From Microbacterium hibisci (lineage in GTDB: Bacteria; Actinomycetota; Actinomycetes; Actinomycetales; Microbacteriaceae): a DNA stretch of 64,000 nt. The DNA is taken from the NCBI RefSeq assembly GCF_015278255.1, contig NZ_JADIJC010000005.1, forward strand, positions 248,001 through 312,000, written 5' to 3'. The translations under genes were made by a program, and so were the position numbers. Of this stretch, positions 1 to 9,151 are shown piece after piece (positions within the stretch are counted from its first letter, which is position 1; every line of letters starts with the position of its first letter). The notes under the pieces were generated by a model, which ran no database searches, had not been told where the DNA came from, and saw nothing but the letters and a program-made list of their open reading frames with translations.

Positions 1-154
1 TTCGAGGACACACGTGCTCCTGAGGTTGAATCGTCGCTTTCAGCCTAGAGTCTGGCGCGTTCGTGTTACACGGCATGGCCGGGTGCTCACGCCGGGACGC
101 GGTCGGATGTGAGCTGGGGGCCCGGGGCGCGCCGGCTCGCGGCTGATGCAACGA

Positions 155-189
155 GCCTAGCCGGGCCGATTCGGACGGACCGGCTAGGC
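155..189. terminator. Inverted repeat downstream of gntK
   Basis: Ten-base arms GCCTAGCCGG and CCGGCTAGGC pair perfectly around a 15-base loop. An outer GCTGA/TCAGC match overlaps the gluconokinase stop codon. There is no T-tract. It is probably the transcript end of gntK and possibly of a gene entering from the left. Bases 1-154 hold no coding region I can support. Confidence 0.55.
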
Positions 190-190
190 G

Positions 191-703
191 TCAGCGGCTT
201 TCGAGTCCGAGTTCCGACGCGATGACATCGGCCTGCTGGTCGGGAGCCAGCGCGAGGTCGACGTCGAGCGCCCGCTCGTCGGGGCCGGGAGCCTCGAGCG
301 TGGCGAACTGCGAGTCCAGCAGCGCGGGCGGCATGAAGTGGCCCTGGCGCCGCATCATGCGCTCGAAGACGACCGCTGGGTCGCCCGTGAAGTTCACGAA
401 GGTGACGTTCTCTCGGCGCAGGATGTCGCGGTACGAGCGCTTGAGCGCCGAGCAGGTCACGATCCCCGGCTCTCCCGCCGCGCGACGCTCGTCGATCCAC
501 TCGGCGATGAGCCGCAGCCACGGGATGCGGTCGTCGTCGGTGAGGGCGTGCCCCCGGCGCATCTTCTCGACGTTCGCGGCGGGGTGGAGGTCGTCGCCCT
601 CCTGGAAGGCCCAGCCCAGCCGCCCCGACAGCATGGCGCCGACCGTCGACTTGCCGGTGCCCGACGGTCCCATGAGGACGAGGATCGGTGCGTTGGTGGT
701 CAT
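191..703 (-). CDS. gntK: Gluconokinase
   Basis: Phosphorylates D-gluconate with ATP to 6-phosphogluconate, feeding the pentose phosphate or Entner-Doudoroff route. The 170-residue protein has a P-loop GPSGTGKS at residues 12-19, the family stretch EGDDLHPAANVEKM near residue 35, the TCSALKRSYRD motif near residue 83 and QGHFMPPALLDSQ near residue 118, all diagnostic of the GntK family. The length is normal for a single-domain gluconokinase. It stands alone here, with no gnt permease or regulator beside it, and a hairpin lies just past its stop codon. The assignment is firm. Confidence 0.93.
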   Translation of the reverse strand: MTTNAPILVLMGPSGTGKSTVGAMLSGRLGWAFQEGDDLHPAANVEKMRRGHALTDDDRIPWLRLIAEWIDERRAAGEPGIVTCSALKRSYRDILRRENVTFVNFTGDPAVVFERMMRRQGHFMPPALLDSQFATLEAPGPDERALDVDLALAPDQQADVIASELGLESR

Positions 704-797
704 GTGCGACTCCGCGACGGATGCCGGGGCCCGATCGTGTGGCCGGCGGCGCGCCGCGGCAACGAGCCCGGTGAGGCTTCGGGTGGGACGGTGGGGC

Positions 798-920
798 TCA
801 GTCCTTACGGTACCCCTGGCGGCCGAGGCTCCAGAAGGCGAGGACCGTGCCCAGGGCGCCGACGGCGGCCATGGCGCCGATGAGCCAGAGAAGAGCGTGG
901 CTCCAGAAGCCGTAGTCCAT
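798..920 (-). CDS. Small membrane protein, 40 residues
   Basis: A short open frame encodes a 40-residue peptide beginning MDYGFWSHALLWLIG and ending with the basic tail GRQGYRKD. A single hydrophobic helix runs from about residue 8 to 31. The start is supported by a strong ribosome binding site, GGAGGATCCC, directly ahead of the ATG. I recognise no family. The strong Shine-Dalgarno sequence, one clean membrane span and a positively charged (presumably cytoplasmic) tail favour a real small protein. It sits between gntK and rplY and reads away from rplY. Confidence 0.6.
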   Translation of the reverse strand: MDYGFWSHALLWLIGAMAAVGALGTVLAFWSLGRQGYRKD

Positions 921-1177
921 GGGATCCTCCGTGGTGAGCGGGAAGCAGTGCGTTCCTCATCGTAGCGGGGGCGCTGGTAGACTCGTGTCGAACTTCGGCG
1001 AGGGATGCCTCGCGCCCGTCGATCGCGGCGGGCTGCGGCATCCGTGATCGACGCGGTGATGCCGGCCCCGACAGGCTTTCCTCACGCGCTCGCGTTCGAG
1101 TCGAAAACACCCACATACCAGGGCCCGCCGCCGCGCAGGCCGATCATGAACGGGCCCCGCGCCCGCAAGGAGAACCC
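921..1177 (+). promoter_or_regulatory. Long upstream region and leader of rplY
   Basis: This 257-base stretch has no supported gene. A TAGACT -10-like box occurs near 977, which would leave a 5' leader of roughly 190 bases before rplY. It contains one copy each of the GGATGC and GCATCC words and several GC-rich inverted repeats. The ribosome binding site AAGGAG lies about 6 bases before the rplY ATG. A structured autoregulatory leader is possible but not demonstrated. Confidence 0.3.
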
Positions 1178-1822
1178 ATGTCCACTGAGGTCGACACCAA
1201 GGTCCAGGCCGAGCTTCGCGAGAACTTCGGCAAGGGCTTCGCCCGCCGCCTGCGCGCCGCCGGCAAGATCCCCGCCGTCATCTACGGCCACGGCACCGAC
1301 CCGGTGCACGTCGCGCTGCCGGGCCACCAGGTCTCGCTGCTCGTCCGCCGCGCCAACGCCGTGCTCGAGCTCGACCTGGCCGGCAAGGAGCAGCTCACGC
1401 TGGTCAAGGACGTCCAGAAGGACCCGGTGCACCAGATCATCGAGCACATCGACCTCCTCGTCGTGAAGAAGGGCGAGAAGGTCCAGGTCGAGGTTCCCGT
1501 CGTCGTCAACGGAGAGCCCGCGCCCGGAACCATCGCCAACCTCGACGCGCAGACGATCACGCTCGAGGTCGAGGCCACCCACATCCCCGAGCACGTCGAG
1601 GTCGACGTGGAGGGCCTCGAGGAGGGCACCCACATCACCGCCGGCGACCTGAAGCTGCCCAAGGGCGCCGCCCTGGTCGCCGACGCCGAACTGCTCGTCG
1701 TGGCCATCTCGGTCCCGGCCGCGACGCTCGCCGCCGAGGACGAGATCGCCGAGGCCGACGCCGAGGTCGCTGCCGAGCAGTCGGAGGCGTCGGGAGAGGC
1801 CGAGCAGGCCGACTCCGAGTAA
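1178..1822 (+). CDS. rplY: 50S ribosomal protein L25 / general stress protein Ctc
   Basis: Binds 5S rRNA in the large ribosomal subunit. The 214-residue protein is the long CTC/TL5-type form: an N-terminal L25 domain (about residues 1-95, with the family stretch [16 protein letters not shown]), a C-terminal beta domain (about 96-185, with [14 protein letters not shown]) and a very acidic tail rich in Glu and Ala (about 188-214). The start has an AAGGAG site six bases upstream. It is followed after about 100 bases by pth, the usual actinobacterial partner. Assignment is firm. Confidence 0.95.
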   Translation: MSTEVDTKVQAELRENFGKGFARRLRAAGKIPAVIYGHGTDPVHVALPGHQVSLLVRRANAVLELDLAGKEQLTLVKDVQKDPVHQIIEHIDLLVVKKGEKVQVEVPVVVNGEPAPGTIANLDAQTITLEVEATHIPEHVEVDVEGLEEGTHITAGDLKLPKGAALVADAELLVVAISVPAATLAAEDEIAEADAEVAAEQSEASGEAEQADSE

Positions 1823-1925
1823 TCGGACTCGATCTCAGAGCGAGGGGGTGCGGTCGCCGCACCCCCTCTTCTCGTCTCACCACGGTCCGCGCGGCATCGA
1901 CGCGGGCTCGGGCAGGATGGATCAC

Positions 1926-2510
1926 ATGGCAGAGACCTGGCTGATCGTGGGCCTCGGCAACCCCGGGCCCCGGTACGAGCTCACGCGGCACAACGTCGGC
2001 CAGCTCGTGGTCGACGAGCTGGCGGGCCGGCGCTCCGAGACCTTCAAGGCGCACAAGGCGAACGCGCGGGTCGTCGAGACCTGGCTGCGCCCGGGCGGCG
2101 CGAAGCTCGTGCTCGCCAAGCCCAACACGTTCATGAACGTCTCGGGCGGCCCTGTCGCCGGTCTCGCCAAGTTCTACGGGATCGCGCCCGACCACGTCGT
2201 CGTCGTGCACGACGAGCTCGACATCCCGTTCGACACGATCAAGCTCAAGGTGGGCGGCGGGCACGGCGGCCACAACGGCGTGCGCGACGTCGCCAAGGCG
2301 CTCGCCACGGCCGACTTCCCGCGGGTGCGCGTGGGGATCGGGCGGCCGGCGGGCCGCCAGGATGCCGCGGACTGGGTGCTCGACCCGTTCGGCACGACAG
2401 AGCGCAAAAACCTTCCGATCCTCGTGGGCGACGCCGCCGACGCGGTCGAGCAGCTCGTCGCAGAGGGTCTGCTCGCGGCGCAGCAGAAGCACCACGCCCC
2501 CCGCGTCTGA
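1926..2510 (+). CDS. pth: Peptidyl-tRNA hydrolase
   Basis: Releases peptides from drop-off peptidyl-tRNA. The 194-residue product carries the family motifs in order: [17 protein letters not shown] with the catalytic His22, [10 protein letters not shown], and [24 protein letters not shown] including the conserved Asp. I chose the ATG giving MAETWLIVG, which matches the family N terminus. An in-frame ATG nine bases upstream and longer readings exist but lack a ribosome site at proper distance. CAGGAT seven bases before the ATG could serve as either a weak -10 box or a Shine-Dalgarno site. Follows rplY, as in other actinobacteria. Confidence 0.94.
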   Translation: MAETWLIVGLGNPGPRYELTRHNVGQLVVDELAGRRSETFKAHKANARVVETWLRPGGAKLVLAKPNTFMNVSGGPVAGLAKFYGIAPDHVVVVHDELDIPFDTIKLKVGGGHGGHNGVRDVAKALATADFPRVRVGIGRPAGRQDAADWVLDPFGTTERKNLPILVGDAADAVEQLVAEGLLAAQQKHHAPRV

Positions 2511-2531
2511 CCCGCAGGGGCGCGCGTCGGA

Positions 2532-3164
2532 TCAGCTGCCGATGCCGCTGCCGGCGGTGAGCCCGGCGGTCAGGAAGCCCTGCACGACGATGCCGTAGAC
2601 GATCGGACCGAGCGCCGCGATCACGACGGCGGCGATGCCCGCGCCCCGTCCGCGCCCGCTGATCATCGCGATCACGCCCTGCACGAGCGCCCACAGGCCG
2701 AGCACCGTGCCGGCCCAGAAGGCGACCTCGCCGGTCAGCACCCAGTCGCGGACCGGCGCCAGCACCGACCAGTCGAAATCCGCGTCGAACGGGCGGGTCG
2801 TGATCTCGCGTCCGGCGCCCAGTCCGATGCTGTAGGCGGCGATGCCGCCGACGACACCGGCGCCGACGGTCGCCACGAGCGCCAGCACGAGCGCGACGAG
2901 ACCGAGTGCGCCGCCGCGGCGGACGGGAGCGGGACTGCCGTAGGGGGAGACGGATGCCGCGCCCGCGGCGTCGTAGTCCGGCACCGGTGCGCCCGTGCCC
3001 AGGGCCGGGACGCCCGGCGCGTAGCCGGCGGGCGGCGCGTAGCCGGCCGGTGGCACGTAGCCGGGGGGCGGCGCGTAGCCCGGGGGCGGCGCGTACGCGC
3101 CCGCCGGGGGAGCGGACCATCCCGTCGGGGCAGGCGGGTGCGGGGGCACGTCGGGCTCACTCAC
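2532..3164 (-). CDS. Proline-rich multi-pass membrane protein
   Basis: A 210-residue protein with a disordered N-terminal third (about residues 1-80) made largely of PPxGYAPP-type repeats, roughly five in a row between residues 20 and 50, then three or four hydrophobic segments (about 84-110, 135-160, 165-195). This layout, a proline/tyrosine-rich cytoplasmic tail followed by membrane helices, is common in actinobacterial envelope proteins of unknown role (DUF4190-like and others); I cannot fix a family. It converges on pth with only 21 bases between stop codons. Confidence 0.7.
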   Translation of the reverse strand: MSEPDVPPHPPAPTGWSAPPAGAYAPPPGYAPPPGYVPPAGYAPPAGYAPGVPALGTGAPVPDYDAAGAASVSPYGSPAPVRRGGALGLVALVLALVATVGAGVVGGIAAYSIGLGAGREITTRPFDADFDWSVLAPVRDWVLTGEVAFWAGTVLGLWALVQGVIAMISGRGRGAGIAAVVIAALGPIVYGIVVQGFLTAGLTAGSGIGS

Positions 3165-3247
3165 ACGCTCATCCTAGGAGTGGCCCCCGCCCCCACGACT
3201 CGCCCGGCGGACGGCGACGCACCGAATCCGATGTCGCCGCCGGCAAC

Positions 3248-3253
3248 TAGACT
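3248..3253 (+). promoter_or_regulatory. -10 box of mfd (leaderless)
   Basis: TAGACT is followed by six bases and then the GTG start codon of mfd, so transcription probably begins at the start codon itself. No Shine-Dalgarno sequence is present. Confidence 0.6.
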
Positions 3254-3259
3254 CGTCCG

Positions 3260-6200
3260 GTGACAGTTCCCGGGATCGTGCGCGCCCTCGAACAGGCTGA
3301 ACCGTTTCGGGATGCGGTGGCGGCGGCATCCGTCGATGCCGACTTCTCGCTCGTCGAAGGGCTCGATGCTCCGCTCCTCGCGGCCCTGCTCGAGAGACGC
3401 CGCGCCGCCGGCAAGCCGCCGGTGGTGCTGCTCGTCGCGCCCACGGGCCGCCGGGCGGAGTCGCTGGGCCCCGCCCTCGGAGCGCTGCTGCCGGGCGCCG
3501 AAGTGCTGCACTTCCCCGCGTGGGAGACCCTGCCTCACGAGCGGCTGAGCCCCAGCGCCGAGACCGTCGGAGCGAGGCTCGAGATCCTCGCCCGCATCGC
3601 CGAGTGGGACGCGCAGACCCCGCTCGTGATCACCGCGTCGGTGCGAGGGGCGATCCAGCCGCTCGCCGCCGGGCTGACCGACGTGCCGCCCGTCGAGCTC
3701 GTCGTCGGCGGTCGCGGACATGACCTGGGCGACGTGTCGGCGCGCCTCGTCGAGCTGGCGTACCACCGCGTCGACATGGTCTCGCGGCGCGGCGAGTTCG
3801 CCGTGCGCGGTGGCATCCTGGATGTGTTCCCGCCGACCGCGCCGCACCCGTATCGCGTGGAGTTCTTCGGCGACGAGGTCGACGAGATGCGGGCGTTCTC
3901 GGTCGGCGACCAGCGCTCGCTCCCCGGCGAGGTGCGCGAGGTCACGCTGCGGCCCAGCCGCGAGCTGCTCCTCACCGACGCCGTGCGCGGCCGCGCCCGC
4001 CAGCTCAAGGACGAGTTCCCCGGCCTCGCGGGCATGCTCGAGAAGATGTCGGAGGGCATCCCGGTCGAGGGCATGGAGTCGCTCCTGCCTGCCGTCGTCG
4101 ACCGGCTCGTGACGCTCGTCGACTACCTGCCCGAGGGGTCGGCGGTGGCGCTCGTCGATCCGGAGCGCGCCGTGACCCGCGCCATCACGCTCGGCGAGAC
4201 CAACCGCGAATTCCTCGATGCCGCGTGGAGCGCCGCGACCGCGGGCGCCAGCACCCCGGTGGATCTCGGCGCGGGCGACTTCCTCACCCTGCCCGAGCTG
4301 CGCGAGGCAGCGCGCGACCGCAGCGGCGTCTGGTGGACCCTCAGCGCCTTCGATTCAGGGCAGGCGGATGCCGCAGCCGAGGGCCTTCTCGACGACATCG
4401 ACGTCGCGCTCGAGGCCGCCGCCGCCATCCGGGTTCCGGGCGCGGCCGTGCCGTCATTCCAGGGCAACGTCGAGGGCGCGACCCAGCACGTCGGCGCCCT
4501 GCTCGCCGACGGCTGGCGGGTCGTCGTCGCGGCGTCCGGCGCCGGGCTCGTGGAGCGCGCCCGCGACGTCCTCGCCGAGCGCGGCATCGCCGCGCGCAAG
4601 GTCGACGACGTGCTCCATGCCCCTGAGCCGGGCATCGCCCACATCGTGCTCAGCGCGCTGGAGCGCGGGTTCGAGGTGCCCGAGGCGAAGCTCGCGGTCA
4701 TCACCGAGTCGGAGTTCTACGGTCGCACGATCGGCGGCGACAACCGCGTCGTGAAGAAGCTCGCCTCGCGGCGCAAGGCCGTCGTCGACCCGCTCAAGCT
4801 CACCGCGGGCGACTACGTCGTGCACGCCACCCACGGCATCGGCAAGTTCGTCGAGCTCACTCAGCGCGAGGTGTCCAGCGGCGGTCGCAACGCGGTCAAG
4901 AGCGTGCGCGAGTACCTGGTGCTCGAGTACGCGCCGTCCAAGCGGGGCTACCCCGGAGACAAGCTGTTCGTGCCGACCGACCAGCTCGACCTGCTGTCGC
5001 GGTACGTCGGCGGCGAGGCGCCGAGCCTGTCGAAGATGGGCGGCAGCGACTGGGCGCAGGCCAAGAGCAAGGCGCGCCGCGCGGTGCGCGACATCGCCGT
5101 CGAGCTCGTGAAGCTCTACTCGGCCCGCATGGCCGCCAAGGGGTACGCCTTCGGACCCGACACCCCGTGGCAGCGCGAGCTCGAGGAGGCGTTCCCGTTC
5201 GCCGAGACGCCCGACCAGCTGCAGACGATCGACGAGATCAAGGCCGACATGGAGAAGCCGATCCCGATGGACCGGCTGCTGTCGGGTGACGTCGGCTTCG
5301 GCAAGACCGAGGTCGCCGTCCGCGCCGCGTTCAAGGCGATCCAGGACGGCAAGCAGGTCGCGATGCTGGTGCCCACGACGCTCCTCGTCAAGCAGCACCT
5401 CGAGACCTTCACCGAGCGCTTCGCCGGCTTCCCCGTCAAGGTGCGCCCGCTGTCGCGCTTCCAGACCGACAAGCAGGCGCGCGACACGATCGCCGGGCTC
5501 ACCGACGGCACCGTCGACATGGTCATCGGCACCCACCGCATCCTCACCGAGAAGGTCCTCTTCAAAGACCTCGGGCTGATGATCATCGACGAGGAGCAGC
5601 GCTTCGGCGTCGAGCACAAGGACCAGCTGAAGAAGCTCAAGACCAACGTCGACATCCTCGCCATGAGCGCGACCCCGATCCCGCGCACGCTCGAGATGGC
5701 GGTCACCGGCATCCGCGAGATGTCGACGCTGCAGACCCCGCCCGAGGACCGGCATCCGATCCTGTCGTACGTGGGTCCGCGCAACGACAAGCAGATCGCG
5801 GCGGCCATCCGGAGGGAGCTCCTGCGCGAGGGGCAGATCTTCTACGTGCACAACCGCGTGCAGTCGATCCAGCGGGTCGCCTCCGAGCTCGCCGAGCTCG
5901 TGCCCGAGGCGCGGATCGCCGTCGCGCACGGGCAGATGGGCGAGCACCAGCTCGAGCAGGTCGTCGACGACTTCTGGGAGCGCAAGGCCGACGTGCTCGT
6001 CTCGACCACCATCATCGAGACCGGCCTCGACATCGCCAACGCGAACACGATCATCATCGACCGCGCCGACAAGTACGGCCTGAGCCAGCTGCACCAGCTG
6101 CGCGGGCGCGTGGGTCGCGCGCGCGAGCGCGCCTACGCGTACTTCCTCTACGACGACATGAAGCCGCTGAGCGAGACGGCTGCCGACCGGCTCGAGACCA

Positions 6201-6877
6201 TCGCCGTCAACAACGACCTCGGCTCGGGCATGCAGGTCGCCCTGAAAGACCTCGAGATCCGCGGCGCCGGCAACCTGCTGGGCGCCGAGCAGGCCGGGCA
6301 CATCGCCGGCGTCGGCTTCGACCTCTACCTCCGCATGATCGGCGAAGCGGTCGCGACCTTCCGCGGCGAAGAGACCGAGGGGCCGACCGAGCTCCGGCTC
6401 GAGCTGCCGGTGCAGGCCCGCATCCCCGAGTCGTACATCGACAGCGAGCGGCTGCGCCTCGAGGCGTACCAGAAGCTCTCGGCCGCGGCGTCCGTCACCG
6501 CCCATGCCGACGCGATCGACCTCGTGATCGAGGAGCTCAGCGACCGCTACGGCGAGCCGCCGTCGGAGGTCGAGGGCCTGCTCGCCGTCGCCCGCCTCCG
6601 GCGCCGCGCGGCCGCGGCCGGCCTCGCCGACGTCGTCGCCATGGGCCCCAACCTGCGGATCGCGCCGGCGAACCTGCCCGACTCGATGCGCGTGCGGCTG
6701 CAGCGCCTGCACCCCAAGGCGAAGCTCGTGGCGGGGGGCGAGGCCATGGTGGTGCCGCTCCCGTCGGCCGGCGGCGAGCCGCTCGGCGACGACGAGCTCA
6801 TCGCGTGGGTCGCGCAGCTGATCGACCAGCTCTGGCCGGTGAAGAGCGCCGAGGCGGATGCCGCCGCCGGCGCCTGA
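3260..6877 (+). CDS. mfd: Transcription-repair coupling factor Mfd
   Basis: Removes RNA polymerase stalled at DNA lesions and recruits UvrA. The 1205-residue protein shows the full layout: UvrB-homology N-terminal module (about 20-330), an RNA polymerase-interacting CarD-like domain (about 510-580, GDYVVHATHGIGKFVEL), Walker A GDVGFGKTE near residue 680, a DEEQRFG box near 776, the SATPIPRTLEMA motif near 805, helicase motifs VI (QLRGRVGR) near 955 and the C-terminal TRCF domain. It starts with GTG, six bases after a -10 box. It ends before a large palindrome shared with the convergent gdhA. Confidence 0.97.
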   Translation: MTVPGIVRALEQAEPFRDAVAAASVDADFSLVEGLDAPLLAALLERRRAAGKPPVVLLVAPTGRRAESLGPALGALLPGAEVLHFPAWETLPHERLSPSAETVGARLEILARIAEWDAQTPLVITASVRGAIQPLAAGLTDVPPVELVVGGRGHDLGDVSARLVELAYHRVDMVSRRGEFAVRGGILDVFPPTAPHPYRVEFFGDEVDEMRAFSVGDQRSLPGEVREVTLRPSRELLLTDAVRGRARQLKDEFPGLAGMLEKMSEGIPVEGMESLLPAVVDRLVTLVDYLPEGSAVALVDPERAVTRAITLGETNREFLDAAWSAATAGASTPVDLGAGDFLTLPELREAARDRSGVWWTLSAFDSGQADAAAEGLLDDIDVALEAAAAIRVPGAAVPSFQGNVEGATQHVGALLADGWRVVVAASGAGLVERARDVLAERGIAARKVDDVLHAPEPGIAHIVLSALERGFEVPEAKLAVITESEFYGRTIGGDNRVVKKLASRRKAVVDPLKLTAGDYVVHATHGIGKFVELTQREVSSGGRNAVKSVREYLVLEYAPSKRGYPGDKLFVPTDQLDLLSRYVGGEAPSLSKMGGSDWAQAKSKARRAVRDIAVELVKLYSARMAAKGYAFGPDTPWQRELEEAFPFAETPDQLQTIDEIKADMEKPIPMDRLLSGDVGFGKTEVAVRAAFKAIQDGKQVAMLVPTTLLVKQHLETFTERFAGFPVKVRPLSRFQTDKQARDTIAGLTDGTVDMVIGTHRILTEKVLFKDLGLMIIDEEQRFGVEHKDQLKKLKTNVDILAMSATPIPRTLEMAVTGIREMSTLQTPPEDRHPILSYVGPRNDKQIAAAIRRELLREGQIFYVHNRVQSIQRVASELAELVPEARIAVAHGQMGEHQLEQVVDDFWERKADVLVSTTIIETGLDIANANTIIIDRADKYGLSQLHQLRGRVGRARERAYAYFLYDDMKPLSETAADRLETIAVNNDLGSGMQVALKDLEIRGAGNLLGAEQAGHIAGVGFDLYLRMIGEAVATFRGEETEGPTELRLELPVQARIPESYIDSERLRLEAYQKLSAAASVTAHADAIDLVIEELSDRYGEPPSEVEGLLAVARLRRRAAAAGLADVVAMGPNLRIAPANLPDSMRVRLQRLHPKAKLVAGGEAMVVPLPSAGGEPLGDDELIAWVAQLIDQLWPVKSAEADAAAGA

Positions 6878-6931
6878 CGCGAACACCCCGCCGCGTTCGT
6901 GCTCGGCTCGGCCGGCGGTCGCCGTCCGCGG

Positions 6932-7000
6932 GATCAGGAGATCTGGCGGAGACAGGACGATCCGCGACGGATCGACCTGCGCCGGCCAGATCTCCTGATC
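6932..7000. terminator. Compound palindrome between mfd and gdhA
   Basis: Perfect 16-base outer arms (GATCAGGAGATCTGGC and its complement) enclose a 37-base centre that itself holds a perfect CGATCCG/CGGATCG hairpin (6958-6974). Total span is 69 bases. It lies between convergent genes and can serve as a bidirectional terminator, although no T-tract follows. See the finding on compound palindromes. Confidence 0.6.
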
Positions 7001-7019
7001 TCGGAGAGGGCGGGGGTCG

Positions 7020-8432
<1,413 letters not shown>

Positions 8433-8512
8433 CTACCTACCGTCCACGCGAGCGATCGTACGTATGACGCGGGGCTACGCTGGCCCTGATCCACGAAGCG
8501 GGAGGCACGACG

Positions 8513-9112
8513 ATGAGGTTCGAGCACCTCGGGGCGCAGCCCCGCATCCACCCCGAGGCCGTGATCGCCGCGACCGCCGTGATCAGCGGGGACGTCGAGA
8601 TCGGAGCGGACTGCCAGATCCTGCACGGCGCGGTCATCACGGCGGAGGGCGGCCCGATCACCCTCGGCACGAATGTGATCGTGATGGAGAACGCGCTCGT
8701 CCGCGCCACCGCCACGAACCCGGTGCACATCGCCGACCACGTGCTCGTCGGGCCGATGGCCAGCGTCTCGGGCGCCGTCGTGGAGGAGGAGGCGTTCCTC
8801 GCCACCGGAACGCGCGTGTTCAACGGCGCCCGCATCGGCGCGCGCAGCGAGGTGCGCATCAACGGCGTGGTGCACCTGCGCACGACGCTGCCCGCCGACG
8901 CCACGGTGCCGATCGGCTGGGTCGCCGTCGGCGACCCGGTGCAGATCCTGCCGCCCGACAGGCATGAGGAGATCTGGGCCGCCCAGCGCGAGCTCGACTT
9001 CCCGGGGTACGTCTTCGGCCTCGACCGCGAGACCCCCGACCTCATGGTGCAGCTCACCGAGCGCTACGGTCGCAGTCTCGCCCGGCACGCCGACGACCGC
9101 CGCCTGGACTGA
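8513..9112 (+). CDS. Left-handed beta-helix (hexapeptide) protein, gamma carbonic anhydrase-like
   Basis: A 199-residue protein whose first 140 residues are imperfect hexapeptide repeats ([LIV]GxxxX type: VISGDVEIGADCQILHGAV and following turns), the fold of gamma-class carbonic anhydrases and related acyltransferases. A His in the HIADHVLVGP segment could be a metal ligand, but I cannot assemble the full three-His site with confidence, so enzymatic activity is uncertain. The C-terminal 50 residues are helical. The ribosome site GGGAGG lies seven bases before the ATG. It is followed by an MFS gene 39 bases on. Confidence 0.75.
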   Translation: MRFEHLGAQPRIHPEAVIAATAVISGDVEIGADCQILHGAVITAEGGPITLGTNVIVMENALVRATATNPVHIADHVLVGPMASVSGAVVEEEAFLATGTRVFNGARIGARSEVRINGVVHLRTTLPADATVPIGWVAVGDPVQILPPDRHEEIWAAQRELDFPGYVFGLDRETPDLMVQLTERYGRSLARHADDRRLD

Positions 9113-9138
9113 CTCTGGCCGAGGCGAGACCGCAGCCC

Positions 9139-9144
9139 TAGAGT
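9139..9144 (+). promoter_or_regulatory. -10 box of the MFS gene (leaderless)
   Basis: TAGAGT lies seven bases before the ATG of the MFS gene; no ribosome binding site intervenes, so the transcript is probably leaderless. Confidence 0.5.
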
Positions 9145-9151
9145 CTTCCGC

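Noticed and set aside
63-146. Short plus-strand frame near the left edge
   Set aside because: About 27 codons, poorly spaced from TAGAGT, no ribosome site and no recognisable sequence.
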